64,000 nt of DNA from Aphanocapsa sp. GSE-SYN-MK-11-07L (GTDB lineage Bacteria > Cyanobacteriota > Cyanobacteriia > Thermosynechococcales > Thermosynechococcaceae). The position numbers and the translations under genes are program-made. Under the pieces are notes generated by a model. The model saw only the letters and a program-made list of their open reading frames with translations. It was not told where the DNA came from and did no database searches. Positions 25,501-34,530 of the stretch are shown here, piece after piece (positions within the stretch are counted from its first letter, which is position 1; each line of letters begins with the position of its first letter). The stretch is taken from the NCBI GenBank assembly GCA_019359715.1, contig JAHHGS010000022.1:62001-126000 (forward strand). Reading direction: 5' to 3'.

Positions 25501-27734
25501 CCAGTGTAGTTGATAGTGGTGATATGACCACTGTCTCCAATGGCGGGAACGGTGGAGGCGGTGGTGTGTTGGGTTCGATCAATGCGCTACCGACTCAATC
25601 GTTCCAAAACTCAAACTACTATCGCGATCTGGTGTTTGCAGCCGATCAGCCCAGCGGCAACGATTTAGGAGTCGTCTCGACGAGCGGTAGCGTCACTGAG
25701 AATCAGACCCTGACTGCAAATGTGGCTGACGCTGATGGATTGAGCGGCGTGACGTTTAATTATCAATGGCAGCAGTTTCAAGATAATGCCTGGGTTAATA
25801 TTGCCGGAGCAACCCAGCGCACCTTCAAACTTGGGGATGACCAAGTAGGCAAGCAGATTCGAGTCAGGGCAACCTATGTCGATGCCTTGGGCACCTACGA
25901 AAATAGGCTGAGTGTGGCAACAGCGGCAGTGACTAATGTGAATGATGTTGGGAATGCCGTGCTGCGGGGCAGTGCAGTGGTTGGCCAAGTCCTGAAGGCA
26001 ATTGTCTTAGACTCCGATGGACTGACAAATGTACTGATTAACTACCAGTGGCAGCAGTTTGTCAATAATGCCTGGACGAATATTGCTGGTGCGGTTGGGC
26101 AAGCCTTGACGCTGGGTGCTTCCCTGGCAGGCAGACAGATTAGAGCTTTTGCTTCTTACACTGACAACAACAATACTTTTGAGAGTCTCTTTACCTTTGG
26201 GACAACAATCGGCACTCAAAACCGGATTGTAATTGAGAATCAAAAGCAAGGCTCGACAGGTTGGAAAATTACCAATCAGGCGACTGATAGCCAAGTGGCA
26301 GGCTATGCTGATGCCACCAGTGTGAATGCTGGTGAAACAGTTGGTCTGAAAGTCTCCTTGGGGCAAACTGGTACGTTCAAAATTGATACCTATCGTCTGG
26401 GCTGGTACGGTGGGGCTGGTGGGCGACTGATGGACAGTAGCGGCACGTTGAATGGCTTTACCCAGGCTGGTTTTACAGTTGATCCAACCACCAGAATGGT
26501 TGAGACTAATTGGCAAACTTCTTATAACCTACAGGTGAGTAGCGACTGGGTGAGTGGGCTTTATCTGGCCAAGGTAACACTGACAACAGGTCCGAACGCA
26601 GGCAAGCAAACTCAAATTTGGTTTGTCGTTCGCAATGACTTCCAACCCGCAGCGATCGGCTTCAACAATGCCTTCAGTACAATGGCAGCCTACAACAACT
26701 ATGGCGGCTACAGCTTGTACGATTTCAACAGTAATAATAGTCAACGAGCCTACAAGGTTTCTTACGATCGCCCCTTCGCCCAATCAAATGACCAATCTGG
26801 TGAAGGCAGCAACAATGTAATGACTTGGGAATACAACATGATCCGTTGGCAAGAATCCCAAGGATACGATGTCTCGTATTTTACCAACACTGATCTAACG
26901 ATCAATCCACTGCAACTCCACTCTTACAATGTCTACGAGTCGGTAGGCCACGACGAATACTGGTCGATGGAAGAGCGCAACAATATCGAGGATGCGCGGG
27001 ACTCGTTGACCCCGGTCAACATCGCAATTTTCTCCGCGAATACAGGCTACTGGCGGGTGCGGTACGAAGATTCTAGCTCTGGTCAAGACAATCGTGTAAT
27101 AGTTGCCTACAAAGACACATCTGGGGTAGGCAGTGGGGTTGCACTCGACCCAATTGCCCAAACGAATCCTTACGAAGCAACAACTACTTTCCGTAGCCCT
27201 GAGCTGAATCGACCTGAAAACGCCTTATTAGGGGTTATGTACACTGGCGATATTGGTGCGACGGGTCAATTCTACGGCGGTTTTGACTATGTGGTTTCTA
27301 ATAGTTCCGATTCTTACTTTGCCAATACTGGCCTCCAAAATGGCGACTCATTGCGGGGATTGGTCGGCTACGAGTGGGATTCAGTCACAACTGGCTTCTG
27401 CTGTACGCAATGTCGGCAGGGCAGTGGGATTGTTAATAACGGTCATACGCCGCTTAACTTAGTCGTTTTGTCTGGATCGGCCGTTACTCCTGTTGGTGGT
27501 TTGCCAGTCTTGCCGCCGGGCACAGACACTAATATCTCAAACTCGATTCGCTATACAGCCGGTAGTGGAGCTGAAGTCTTCAATACTGGCTCTATTCAAT
27601 GGATGTGGGGATTAGACAGCTATGGACTAGATGATCCACGCACTGATATTCGGGCCCAGCAGATTGCCACCAATGTGTTGACCAGGATGGGGGCAAGACC
27701 TCAAACTCCCTCTTCTGGGATTGTTCTAGCTTGA
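22515..27734 (+). CDS. Giant secreted-type protein: DUF4347, triplicated DUF4082-Ig-Ig, dimethylformamidase-beta-like C-terminus
   Basis: 1739 residues from ATG 22515 (frame open to a TTG at 22494). About 1-175 is DUF4347, with a conserved His (IFSHGS) and Cys (CYGCNVA). A three-domain unit then occurs three times. DUF4082 modules lie at about 187-338, 536-694 and 886-1042 (YELGM/YELGL start, NSNYFRD or NSNYYRD end). Each is followed by two Ig-like repeats of about 90 residues starting TLTANVxDxxG (or a variant) with xYQWQ, at about 348-529, 699-879 and 1051-1232. About 1236-1739 resembles the C-terminal domain of N,N-dimethylformamidase beta subunits (FRLGWYGG-like FKIDTYRLGWYGG, GHDEYWSMEERN). 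No classical signal peptide is seen. It sits amid polysaccharide genes, suggesting a surface protein. Confidence 0.9.
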   Translation: MLVDPSSLSGFQLSSASSSIIPQTVAFIDANIADASQVMAGVQADVKVLLDPSRDGIAQITETLQQFNNLTGINIFSHGSVGQLQLGSSVLSSASLGQYATEVERWKASLSADADIWCYGCNVAEGEVGQAFVQGLSSLTGADIAASTDLTGAGGDWLLEYATGEIETTSPLSDALIEGYQGQLATLFTSQTPSQPNKTDGTGSAGDYELGMQFTSTKAGTLNAIRYYKAAGETGSHVGKIWSSTGTQLAQVTFSNETASGWQQQALSTPIAIAAGTTYIVSVNVNTHYAISPNGFNSPISNGDLRGSNGVFNLAPGLFPTQSWNNSNYFRDVDFTPNPTGTNNVGTVGVSGTPTQNQTLTANVADANGLTGATINYQWQQLSGGTWSNISGATARTLTLQQAQVGRQVRVNATYTDALGTSENIFSPATTAIANVNDAGVVAIAGTPAQNQTLTANVADVDGLTGVTISYQWQSSTNGTTWSNISGATGQNLALDSSYVGQQVRISATYTDVLGGSENILSPASSTITAPVQTQSLFSPTTTPALLNETDGAGSAGDYELGMEFRTSKSGKINAIRYFKSPNETGSHTGRIWSNTGELLASVAFTNETASGWQEQALATSLAINANTTYIVSVNTNSYYVSTSNGLAATVTNGNISAIADGSNGVFNPNPSAFPTQSWQNSNYFRDIVFAANPPAANIPGTVALNGTATENQTLTANVSDGNGTTGVTINYQWQQLNGTTWTDISGATAQTLTLGNAQSSKQVRVRATYTDSDGNNENIFSAATTAVVNVNDVGAIAVRGTTGIGEVLTANVIDGDGFTTVNYQWQQLNGSTWSNISGATGRSLALTNALLGKQLRVSASYTDSFGSSENVTSSTTSPVVTTYETVFSLADMPNFTNITDGVGVSYELGLKFRSVTAGVVQAIRYWKAPSETGTHVGKIWSSTGQLLASVTFTNETSYGWQEQALATPFRIQANTTYTISVNANSYYAFTSNRLTSVVDSGDMTTVSNGGNGGGGGVLGSINALPTQSFQNSNYYRDLVFAADQPSGNDLGVVSTSGSVTENQTLTANVADADGLSGVTFNYQWQQFQDNAWVNIAGATQRTFKLGDDQVGKQIRVRATYVDALGTYENRLSVATAAVTNVNDVGNAVLRGSAVVGQVLKAIVLDSDGLTNVLINYQWQQFVNNAWTNIAGAVGQALTLGASLAGRQIRAFASYTDNNNTFESLFTFGTTIGTQNRIVIENQKQGSTGWKITNQATDSQVAGYADATSVNAGETVGLKVSLGQTGTFKIDTYRLGWYGGAGGRLMDSSGTLNGFTQAGFTVDPTTRMVETNWQTSYNLQVSSDWVSGLYLAKVTLTTGPNAGKQTQIWFVVRNDFQPAAIGFNNAFSTMAAYNNYGGYSLYDFNSNNSQRAYKVSYDRPFAQSNDQSGEGSNNVMTWEYNMIRWQESQGYDVSYFTNTDLTINPLQLHSYNVYESVGHDEYWSMEERNNIEDARDSLTPVNIAIFSANTGYWRVRYEDSSSGQDNRVIVAYKDTSGVGSGVALDPIAQTNPYEATTTFRSPELNRPENALLGVMYTGDIGATGQFYGGFDYVVSNSSDSYFANTGLQNGDSLRGLVGYEWDSVTTGFCCTQCRQGSGIVNNGHTPLNLVVLSGSAVTPVGGLPVLPPGTDTNISNSIRYTAGSGAEVFNTGSIQWMWGLDSYGLDDPRTDIRAQQIATNVLTRMGARPQTPSSGIVLA

Positions 27735-27972
27735 TTGACACGAAAACTGCTAACAGAGAGTTAGAATGCTTTTTACAAGGATCCTGACGTTTTTCTCTCT
27801 AAGATTGGCAGGAGATACAAAAGCAGATTTTGGAGGTGTTAGAGGTCAAAAAGCACTCAAAGTCCCTTAATGCTGCAAAGCGAAAAGCCGTGTAAGTTTC
27901 CCTTAAAGATTTAAGGACAGTTTGTTAAGTTTAAGAGTGGCTTTGGGAACAATAAGTCAAGAATGGATAAAA

Positions 27973-29613
27973 ATGACTGGGATAATGCCTGACGATACTT
28001 TTAGCATCTGGCGAGAAGAAGGTAGTCGCCTGATCCAGCAACATCATCAAGAATTCTCTCGCTTAGTAACTCAGGCAAAAGACTTCACAATACTTGGTAA
28101 GTATGATCTAGCAGCCGTCTATGGAGAGATGGCTGCCCTTTATGCAGCATGCCAACATTGCGGTTTTTTCGTTAATACTGAATTAGAGGAAATTCTGCTC
28201 AGCATCGGCAGGAAAGCCATATCAACCAACACTAATCTTAAAAGGAGTCAACCACTTCAAGAAACACCAAAATACATACTGCATGTCGCAAGTTCTGTCC
28301 AATCTATTGGTGGACTTTCTAGGATGATTTGGCGCTGGATTCAGCAAGATAGCGATCGCTCCCACTCCCTTGTTCTAACGCGACAGCCAGGGGGGAAAGA
28401 TGTGCCGAAAATTCTAAGAGATTCAGTGATTAATAGTGGCGGGAAGATTTACAAGCTAAACGAGACTATAGGCAGCCTAATCGCTTGGGCAAGGCGACTA
28501 CGAGAAATTGCCGCAGTAGCAGATTTAGTTATATTGCATGTATATAACCACGATGTTATTCCAATCATTGCTTTTGCCAATAAAGAAGAACATCCTAGCC
28601 CCCCAATTATCTTATTAAATCACGCAGATCATCTATTTTGGCTAGGAAAAAGTATCAGTGATATCGTTGCTAATCTTCGTGAGTCTGGTAGATGTCTATC
28701 AATGGAACGGAGAGGCATTGAAGTCGATCGCAATTTACTACTACCAATCATTATAGAACCTACTCAAAGATCGCTTCCCCGCTCAGAAGCCAAGAAAAAG
28801 CTTGGTCTTCCAGAAGACAGTATTGTGTTGCTTTCGATCGCAAGGGCACTCAAATATAGAACAATTAATGCAACTACTTTTGCAGATATTCATGTTCCCT
28901 TACTTATACAATATCCAAATACAGTTCTAGTTGTAATTGGTCCTGATAGTAGAGAAAATTGGGCAGATGCCATTTATAAAACTGGGGGGAGAGTTATTGT
29001 ATACCCAGAACGAGATGATACGGCTATATTTCACCAGGCTGCTGACATTTACGTTGATTCGTTTCCCATTAACTCAACAACATCAATGTTAGAGGCAGGA
29101 AGCTATGGTGTACCGCTCGTCAGCCTTTACCCTTACTCTGATGCATCTAAAATCTTGGGCGCTGATATGCCTGGACTAACTAAAAGCTTGATTTATGTAC
29201 ATAATCTTAGGGACTATACTGCCGTTCTGTCACGTTTAGTCGAAGATGAGAAACATCGGCTTTCCCTTGGAGAAGCAACTAGCAAGGAAATTGCAGAAGT
29301 ACATTGGGGGGAAAATTGGCAATGTTCCTTAAATGAATTATACGAACGTGCTATCACTACGCCTAGGCTAACTTCTATAACGGAATCAACAGACCAGATG
29401 TTTTTTGGTGAGCCTGATGTCTACCTACCAATCCTTAATAAATACGACTTCGACATGGACTCATTGATGCAGGCTCATCTCTCAATTATGCCACTTGAGC
29501 AGAAGTTGTCCTACTCGATTAAATATATGATTAAAAGTGGTTCTCGCCTCTCTTTCAAACAACTATTACCCGAATGGTTGAGTGTTCGGTTATTAAAATT
29601 GCTCATGAAATAA
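27973..29613 (+). CDS. GT-B type glycosyltransferase with helical N-terminal extension
   Basis: About 546 residues. The first 100 residues are helical and carry no signal (LVTQAKDFTILGKYDLAAVY), then a GT4-like catalytic region begins at YILHVASSVQSIGGLSRM and ends around YVDSFPINSTTSMLEAGSYG, where the EAGSYG Glu matches the usual GT4 donor-site Glu. It is more divergent than its neighbours. The start is uncertain: ATG 27973 was preferred over ATG 27985 or upstream GTG/TTG codons; none has a clear ribosome-binding site. It probably adds one sugar of the exported polymer. Confidence 0.75.
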   Translation: MTGIMPDDTFSIWREEGSRLIQQHHQEFSRLVTQAKDFTILGKYDLAAVYGEMAALYAACQHCGFFVNTELEEILLSIGRKAISTNTNLKRSQPLQETPKYILHVASSVQSIGGLSRMIWRWIQQDSDRSHSLVLTRQPGGKDVPKILRDSVINSGGKIYKLNETIGSLIAWARRLREIAAVADLVILHVYNHDVIPIIAFANKEEHPSPPIILLNHADHLFWLGKSISDIVANLRESGRCLSMERRGIEVDRNLLLPIIIEPTQRSLPRSEAKKKLGLPEDSIVLLSIARALKYRTINATTFADIHVPLLIQYPNTVLVVIGPDSRENWADAIYKTGGRVIVYPERDDTAIFHQAADIYVDSFPINSTTSMLEAGSYGVPLVSLYPYSDASKILGADMPGLTKSLIYVHNLRDYTAVLSRLVEDEKHRLSLGEATSKEIAEVHWGENWQCSLNELYERAITTPRLTSITESTDQMFFGEPDVYLPILNKYDFDMDSLMQAHLSIMPLEQKLSYSIKYMIKSGSRLSFKQLLPEWLSVRLLKLLMK

Positions 29614-29727
29614 TTTCCAGTTTGAATGAGAAGCTGTATCCCAATGAACTGTTTATAGAATATTTTACCTTGAGGCATTGCCATTTATAGATAAATTTTC
29701 TTGCGTTTACTTAACTTGGATAAAGAC

Positions 29728-30834
29728 ATGAAGATTTCTTTCATCGCAACTAATGAATATGCACCTTGGGGAGCGAGTGAAGAGCTTTGGTCGCAAACTG
29801 CTATGCGTATGGCAAAACAGGGACTTACTGTCAGTGCAAACGTTAAAGGCTGGAAAAATGAAGCAAAGCAGATTTCCTGTCTTGAAAACTCAGGATGTAT
29901 AGTTGTAAGACGAAACAAAAATCGAATTCAGAAGTTGATATCAAAGTTTTTCCCACATAGGAATTTCTCGTTTCTAGATCAGCATTGTCCTGAATTAGTC
30001 ATTATTTCTCAAGCCCATAACCATGACGGTCTGCCCTGGATAGAAGCATGCATAGCTAGAAATATACCTTTTGTTACCATTGCTCACAATGCTTCGGCAG
30101 AGAGCTTATGGCCATGTGACGACGCAGCAATCAGACTCGCTAAAGCTTATCCTCAGGCAGAACAATGTTTCTTTATTTCGCATGCTAATTTGACGCTCAC
30201 TGAAAAACAGTTAGCAGTCGAACTTAAAAATGCAAAGGTTATTGCTAATCCATTGAATGTTTCTTACGACATCAAAATTCCGTGGCCTGCAGAAAATAAG
30301 ACTTTAAAGCTAGCCTGTGTTGGTCGCCTTGAGCCTTGGCAAAAGGGACAAGATCTACTGTTTGAGATTTTAAGACTAGAGAAATGGAGAAGTAGACCGA
30401 TCGAGCTATCTCTTTTTGGTACAGGCATAAATCAACAATCCCTGTATGAATTGAAACAATTGTGGGATCTAGGAAATGTTACTTTTTCTGGCTTTGTTGA
30501 TAACGTCAAATCTATATGGGAAGACCATCACGCGCTGATTTTATCATCTCGGTTTGAGGCAGGACCTATAGTTTTAGTTGAAGCTATGTTGTGTGCTAGA
30601 CCCTGTATTGCAACAAATGTAGGTCTCGTTCCTGAGCTAATTCAGGATGGTGTCAATGGTTTTGTAGCAATCGCGCCTACTGTAGAGTACTTGGATGATG
30701 CAATGGAGAGGGCCTGGCAGAAACGGGATTTGTGGGAACAAATAGGGCGCTCTGCTGCTATTGACATTAGAAAGGTAATACCAAGAGATCCAATAGAAGT
30801 ATTTGTGAATGATTTGAAATCATTGCTGAAATAA
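29728..30834 (+). CDS. GT4 glycosyltransferase
   Basis: 368 residues. MKISFIATNEYAPWGASEEL is the N-terminal Rossmann strand with a Gly-containing acceptor loop; LKLACVGRLEPWQKGQDLL starts the second Rossmann domain; SRFEAGPIVLVEAMLCARPC carries the donor-binding Glu residues spaced as in GT4 (E-x7-E). ATG 29728 fits the family start; the frame is open 9 codons upstream. Nine bases separate it from the next glycosyltransferase gene. Donor and acceptor unknown. Confidence 0.88.
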   Translation: MKISFIATNEYAPWGASEELWSQTAMRMAKQGLTVSANVKGWKNEAKQISCLENSGCIVVRRNKNRIQKLISKFFPHRNFSFLDQHCPELVIISQAHNHDGLPWIEACIARNIPFVTIAHNASAESLWPCDDAAIRLAKAYPQAEQCFFISHANLTLTEKQLAVELKNAKVIANPLNVSYDIKIPWPAENKTLKLACVGRLEPWQKGQDLLFEILRLEKWRSRPIELSLFGTGINQQSLYELKQLWDLGNVTFSGFVDNVKSIWEDHHALILSSRFEAGPIVLVEAMLCARPCIATNVGLVPELIQDGVNGFVAIAPTVEYLDDAMERAWQKRDLWEQIGRSAAIDIRKVIPRDPIEVFVNDLKSLLK

Positions 30835-30842
30835 TCTAAATA

Positions 30843-32063
30843 ATGAATATTCTTCATGTTAATCAGTATGACATTCTCGATGGCGCTGCGATCGCAGCCC
30901 ACCGACTGCATCAAGGATTATTAAATCAGGGTCATCAGTCTCGATTGTTGGTGGGTAGAGCAACAACTTGTGATGGCAAAGTTGCTGTTATTCCTGATAG
31001 ATTTCCAATTGCAACCAAACTCAATCACCTCACCTCCCGTGCAGGTTTGAACTATCTAACGATCCTTAGCACTTTTGATATTCCCAAACATCAATTTTAT
31101 CAAGAAGCAGATATTCTCAATTTTCACGATCTTCTTGGCGGATATTTTAACTACTTAGCTCTGCCGCAGTTCACTTATGACAAGCCTGCTGTGATGACTC
31201 TTCACCAAATGTGGAGCTTTACAGGGCACTGTGGGTTTAGCTATGAATGCGATCGCTGGAAAACTGGCTGTGGCAAATGCCCTTACCTGAACGAATATCC
31301 TCCCATTGGCAAAGACAATACCCGCCTTGAATGGAAACTCAAAAACTGGGTTTATAGTCGTTCTCAGTTAACGATTGTAGCTAACGGAAGCTGGTTAGCC
31401 GAGAAAGCGAGGCAGAGTATGCTTAATCGCTTCCCCATTCACCATATCCCTCTTGGCATTGATACAGAAGCCTATCAGCCTCTTGATCCGGAGCAGTGCC
31501 GCAGGCTGCTAGGTATTCCAGCAGGTAAGAAAGTGCTGATGTTTGGCGCTATTGCTCTTGACTATAGCCGTAAGGGCGGGGATTTGCTGCTCAAAGCTCT
31601 CCAAGGTTTGCCAGCATCGCTCAAAGCTGAAGTTGCGCTTCTGATTATGGGTCGAGGGGGTGAAATGATCTCTGAAACTATAGATATACCCACAGTTAAT
31701 CTTGGCTATGTGAGTAGCGATCGCATCAAGTCAATCGCTTATTCTGCGGCAGATTTATTTTTGTTCCCAACTCGGGCTGACTCTTTCGGGTTAGTTGCTC
31801 AAGAAGCTGCTGCCTGTGGCACACCAACAGTTGCCTTCAAAGTTGGGGGTGTGCCCGATATCGTTCGCCCAGGTATCACAGGTTACTTGGCTGAGCCAGA
31901 AAACATTGCAGATTTCTGTCATGGAATTACTCAACTGTTAGAAGACCAAAACTTACGACAAAGTATGAGCGAAACTTGTCGAGAGATCGTGCTTGAAGAG
32001 TATACATTAGAAATACAAGCTCAAAGATATATTGACTTATATCGTCAAATCATCAAGAAATGA
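30843..32063 (+). CDS. GT4 glycosyltransferase with Cys motif (WcaC-like)
   Basis: 406 residues. MNILHVNQYDILDGAAIAAH is the N-terminal strand and acceptor loop. HQMWSFTGHCGFSYECDRWK and TGCGKCPYL form the four-Cys pattern seen in WcaC-like polysaccharide glycosyltransferases and may bind zinc. The donor site is RADSFGLVAQEAAACGTPTV. Its stop overlaps the next gene start by four bases (ATGA), so the two are co-translated. Confidence 0.9.
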   Translation: MNILHVNQYDILDGAAIAAHRLHQGLLNQGHQSRLLVGRATTCDGKVAVIPDRFPIATKLNHLTSRAGLNYLTILSTFDIPKHQFYQEADILNFHDLLGGYFNYLALPQFTYDKPAVMTLHQMWSFTGHCGFSYECDRWKTGCGKCPYLNEYPPIGKDNTRLEWKLKNWVYSRSQLTIVANGSWLAEKARQSMLNRFPIHHIPLGIDTEAYQPLDPEQCRRLLGIPAGKKVLMFGAIALDYSRKGGDLLLKALQGLPASLKAEVALLIMGRGGEMISETIDIPTVNLGYVSSDRIKSIAYSAADLFLFPTRADSFGLVAQEAAACGTPTVAFKVGGVPDIVRPGITGYLAEPENIADFCHGITQLLEDQNLRQSMSETCREIVLEEYTLEIQAQRYIDLYRQIIKK

Positions 32064-33118
32064 CTTCTAGTGCCAATGATCGAAAAAATCCAAACATGCA
32101 ATTATCAGTTGTTATTCCTATTTATAATCGAGCTAGAATGCTAGCTCAAGCTCTAGAATCGCTGCGACGGCAAACTTACAAGGATTTTGCTGTTATCATT
32201 TGCGACGATGCCTCCACAGATAGTTTCAAAGAGGTGTTAGAACAGTTCACAGATTTGAAAATTGAATACCATCGCTACGATGCGAATGTAGGTCAGTTTA
32301 AAAATGCAATGCGTGGATTAGAGCATTGCCAAACGCCATTTGTTAAGTATTTGCATAGCGATGATTTGCTGTTCCCACAAGCAATCAAGATGCAGCTTAA
32401 AGCTCTTCAAGACGTATCTAAGGCGGCAATTTGCCTTGGAGGTTCCATTGAGTTTGAAGAGCTTCATGATCAGCATAAAGTTAAATTGCATTCTTATCAG
32501 AAACCTTATGTTCCCGCACTAAAAACAAGTCAGCAGTGGGCAAAACTTGAATATTACTCAGGTTATCTCCCTAGCGCTTCTATTTTTCGCACAGAGTTAC
32601 TCCGAGATATTGGAGGTTTTAACACAGGTCTTGTTGGGATCGCAGATTGGGAAATATTTGTTGCCTTATCTTCAAATCACCCTGTTGTAGCGGTTGACCA
32701 ACCCGTTTGTGCTTACCGTTTTCATCCCGACCAATTGACTAAAAACTACTTCTTCGATTCAGAAGAAGCTGTTTTAACTAAAGATTTACTCTGGATGACC
32801 TCCAATGCTAATCCTTATCGGGAAAGGCTAGGCTTACCATCTGATCAGTTGTTTTTTTTGCGACAAGATATATTGTGGCAAAATTTACAAATTGCACTAA
32901 AATCTAATCGAAAATTATTGCTATCTAACAAGTGGCTGAAGTTGGCCATTTCAAGTCAAATGCTCTTACCTTTTATACTTGGCTTCCCACTATTTGCAAT
33001 TAGAAAACTGCTACGTAAACCAAAGGTACAATCGATTGAAAATGAAGCAATTAATAGAGAAACATACCTAGAGATGATCTCCGAAATTTTGTTTTACAGT
33101 GTATCCATTAGTCAATAG
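32060..33118 (+). CDS. GT2 family glycosyltransferase
   Basis: 352-residue inverting GT-A enzyme. LSVVIPIYNRARMLAQALES and FAVIICDDASTDS form the nucleotide-binding part, LHSDDLLFPQ is the DxD-like metal site, and GIADWEIFVALSS the acceptor-side acidic motif. The last 70 residues include a hydrophobic stretch (LLPFILGFPLFAI) that may tether it to the membrane. It overlaps the preceding gene by four bases. Confidence 0.9.
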   Translation: MTSSANDRKNPNMQLSVVIPIYNRARMLAQALESLRRQTYKDFAVIICDDASTDSFKEVLEQFTDLKIEYHRYDANVGQFKNAMRGLEHCQTPFVKYLHSDDLLFPQAIKMQLKALQDVSKAAICLGGSIEFEELHDQHKVKLHSYQKPYVPALKTSQQWAKLEYYSGYLPSASIFRTELLRDIGGFNTGLVGIADWEIFVALSSNHPVVAVDQPVCAYRFHPDQLTKNYFFDSEEAVLTKDLLWMTSNANPYRERLGLPSDQLFFLRQDILWQNLQIALKSNRKLLLSNKWLKLAISSQMLLPFILGFPLFAIRKLLRKPKVQSIENEAINRETYLEMISEILFYSVSISQ

Positions 33119-33135
33119 AAACTGAAATTTGTAAA

Positions 33136-34323
33136 ATGAAACTTTGTTGGCTAATTCCTAGTGACAAGAGTGGCGGCATATCCCCTGTCGCTATTTCCTG
33201 CTGCAGGCAAGCTGTTAAGGCTGGTTATGAAGCAACAATGCTCATGCTTCATGCCCCGTCTTGGATCGGTGATCAGACATTCAAAGTATCGTCATTAGAA
33301 TTATCAGCTTCTGCTCCAGAAACACCCAAAGTTCTCTTGCAATGGTTAGCAGAAAATCCACAGGATATAGTGTTGATCAATGATTGTCGAGAATTCGATC
33401 CTGTAATTCCCCATCTACCTTCAAACATTAAATGTGTTTATGTTGTCCATGATACTGCTCCGCGCTACTGGGCTACCGCTTTGCAAGAAGAAGATAATCT
33501 AGAGGCAATTGTTGCTGTTTCCGAAACTGTAGCTCATAAATTTCGACATCAGCTCAAAGATTCCCAGAAGCTCTCAGTCATATGTAATGGCTGTTTGTTC
33601 CCAGACAGACTAGAGATGAATTTAATGCGGCAAAACGACCTAATTTTTTTAGGAGGAGATAATCCGACTAAGGGAGCATTTGATGTACTCAATCTGTGGA
33701 AGCAACTCTTTAAACTGGGTTTTTCTGGCAAACTGCACTGGTTTGGCAATGTTAAGCCAGCATTTGAAACAAAAATTGACCAGATGCCAAATTCTCAGCA
33801 TATTCAGATTTATGGTCATGTGCATCGTGATCTGATCTTCTCTACTGCTGCGTTTGCCAAAGTTTTGCTCATGTTGAGCCGAGTCGAACCATTCGGGATG
33901 GCTACAATTGAAGCGATGAGTATGGGGTGTGTGCCAGTTGCCTGGGATATTGAAACGGGCACAAAAGAAATTGCGATCGCAAACAAATCAGGACTGTTTG
34001 CCCCCTTGAACAATACTTACGCTTTGGCTAAACAAGTTTTATCCGCCTGTGAAAGTCATCAGGCACTGAGTTCTGCCGCAATTGAGCGGGCACGGACTGA
34101 CTTTAATGAAACAGTCATGTGGAATCATTATGCATCAATGATTGATCGCATTTCAAATGTCCAGCCAATTCAAAGACCTAAGATGGATCAAATACCAATA
34201 CCTTTTTCTCCGCCTATCCATCGGTTTCAGCTATTACCGTCTCGTTTACGATCGACGATTAGAGAATTTGTTGGAAGATCACCTCTTCTGGGCTATTGGC
34301 TGAGAGATATGCGTGGACTTTAG
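33136..34323 (+). CDS. GT4-like glycosyltransferase
   Basis: 395 residues. The N-terminal MKLCWLIPSDKSGGISPVAI has the Gly-rich acceptor loop. YVVHDTAPRYWATALQEED and LIFLGGDNPTKGAFDVL mark the two domains, and LSRVEPFGMATIEAMSMG is the GT4 donor site with paired Glu residues. It starts 18 bases after the GT2 gene, in the same direction, so is likely in one transcript. Confidence 0.88.
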   Translation: MKLCWLIPSDKSGGISPVAISCCRQAVKAGYEATMLMLHAPSWIGDQTFKVSSLELSASAPETPKVLLQWLAENPQDIVLINDCREFDPVIPHLPSNIKCVYVVHDTAPRYWATALQEEDNLEAIVAVSETVAHKFRHQLKDSQKLSVICNGCLFPDRLEMNLMRQNDLIFLGGDNPTKGAFDVLNLWKQLFKLGFSGKLHWFGNVKPAFETKIDQMPNSQHIQIYGHVHRDLIFSTAAFAKVLLMLSRVEPFGMATIEAMSMGCVPVAWDIETGTKEIAIANKSGLFAPLNNTYALAKQVLSACESHQALSSAAIERARTDFNETVMWNHYASMIDRISNVQPIQRPKMDQIPIPFSPPIHRFQLLPSRLRSTIREFVGRSPLLGYWLRDMRGL

Positions 34324-34530
34324 AGACTTTAAATTCAGAAGAAAAATGTATGCAAAAACACTGGATTTTGCTCGACAGAACACATGGCAAATGCGAACCC
34401 AGACTTGCGAACTCAGACTTTAGAGAAATTGCTATGAAAACTATAATTGTCTCTCTGATATCTAAAGTTTTTCCAGGCTAAATTACTACGAATCGCTGAA
34501 TAGTAAAGTAAATAGAACTCTTAATAAATC

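Noticed and set aside
22700-27200. Series of antisense open frames opposite the giant DUF4347 gene
   Set aside because: They recur with the period of the Ig-like repeats and are shadows of the repeated codons, without starts or ribosome-binding sites.
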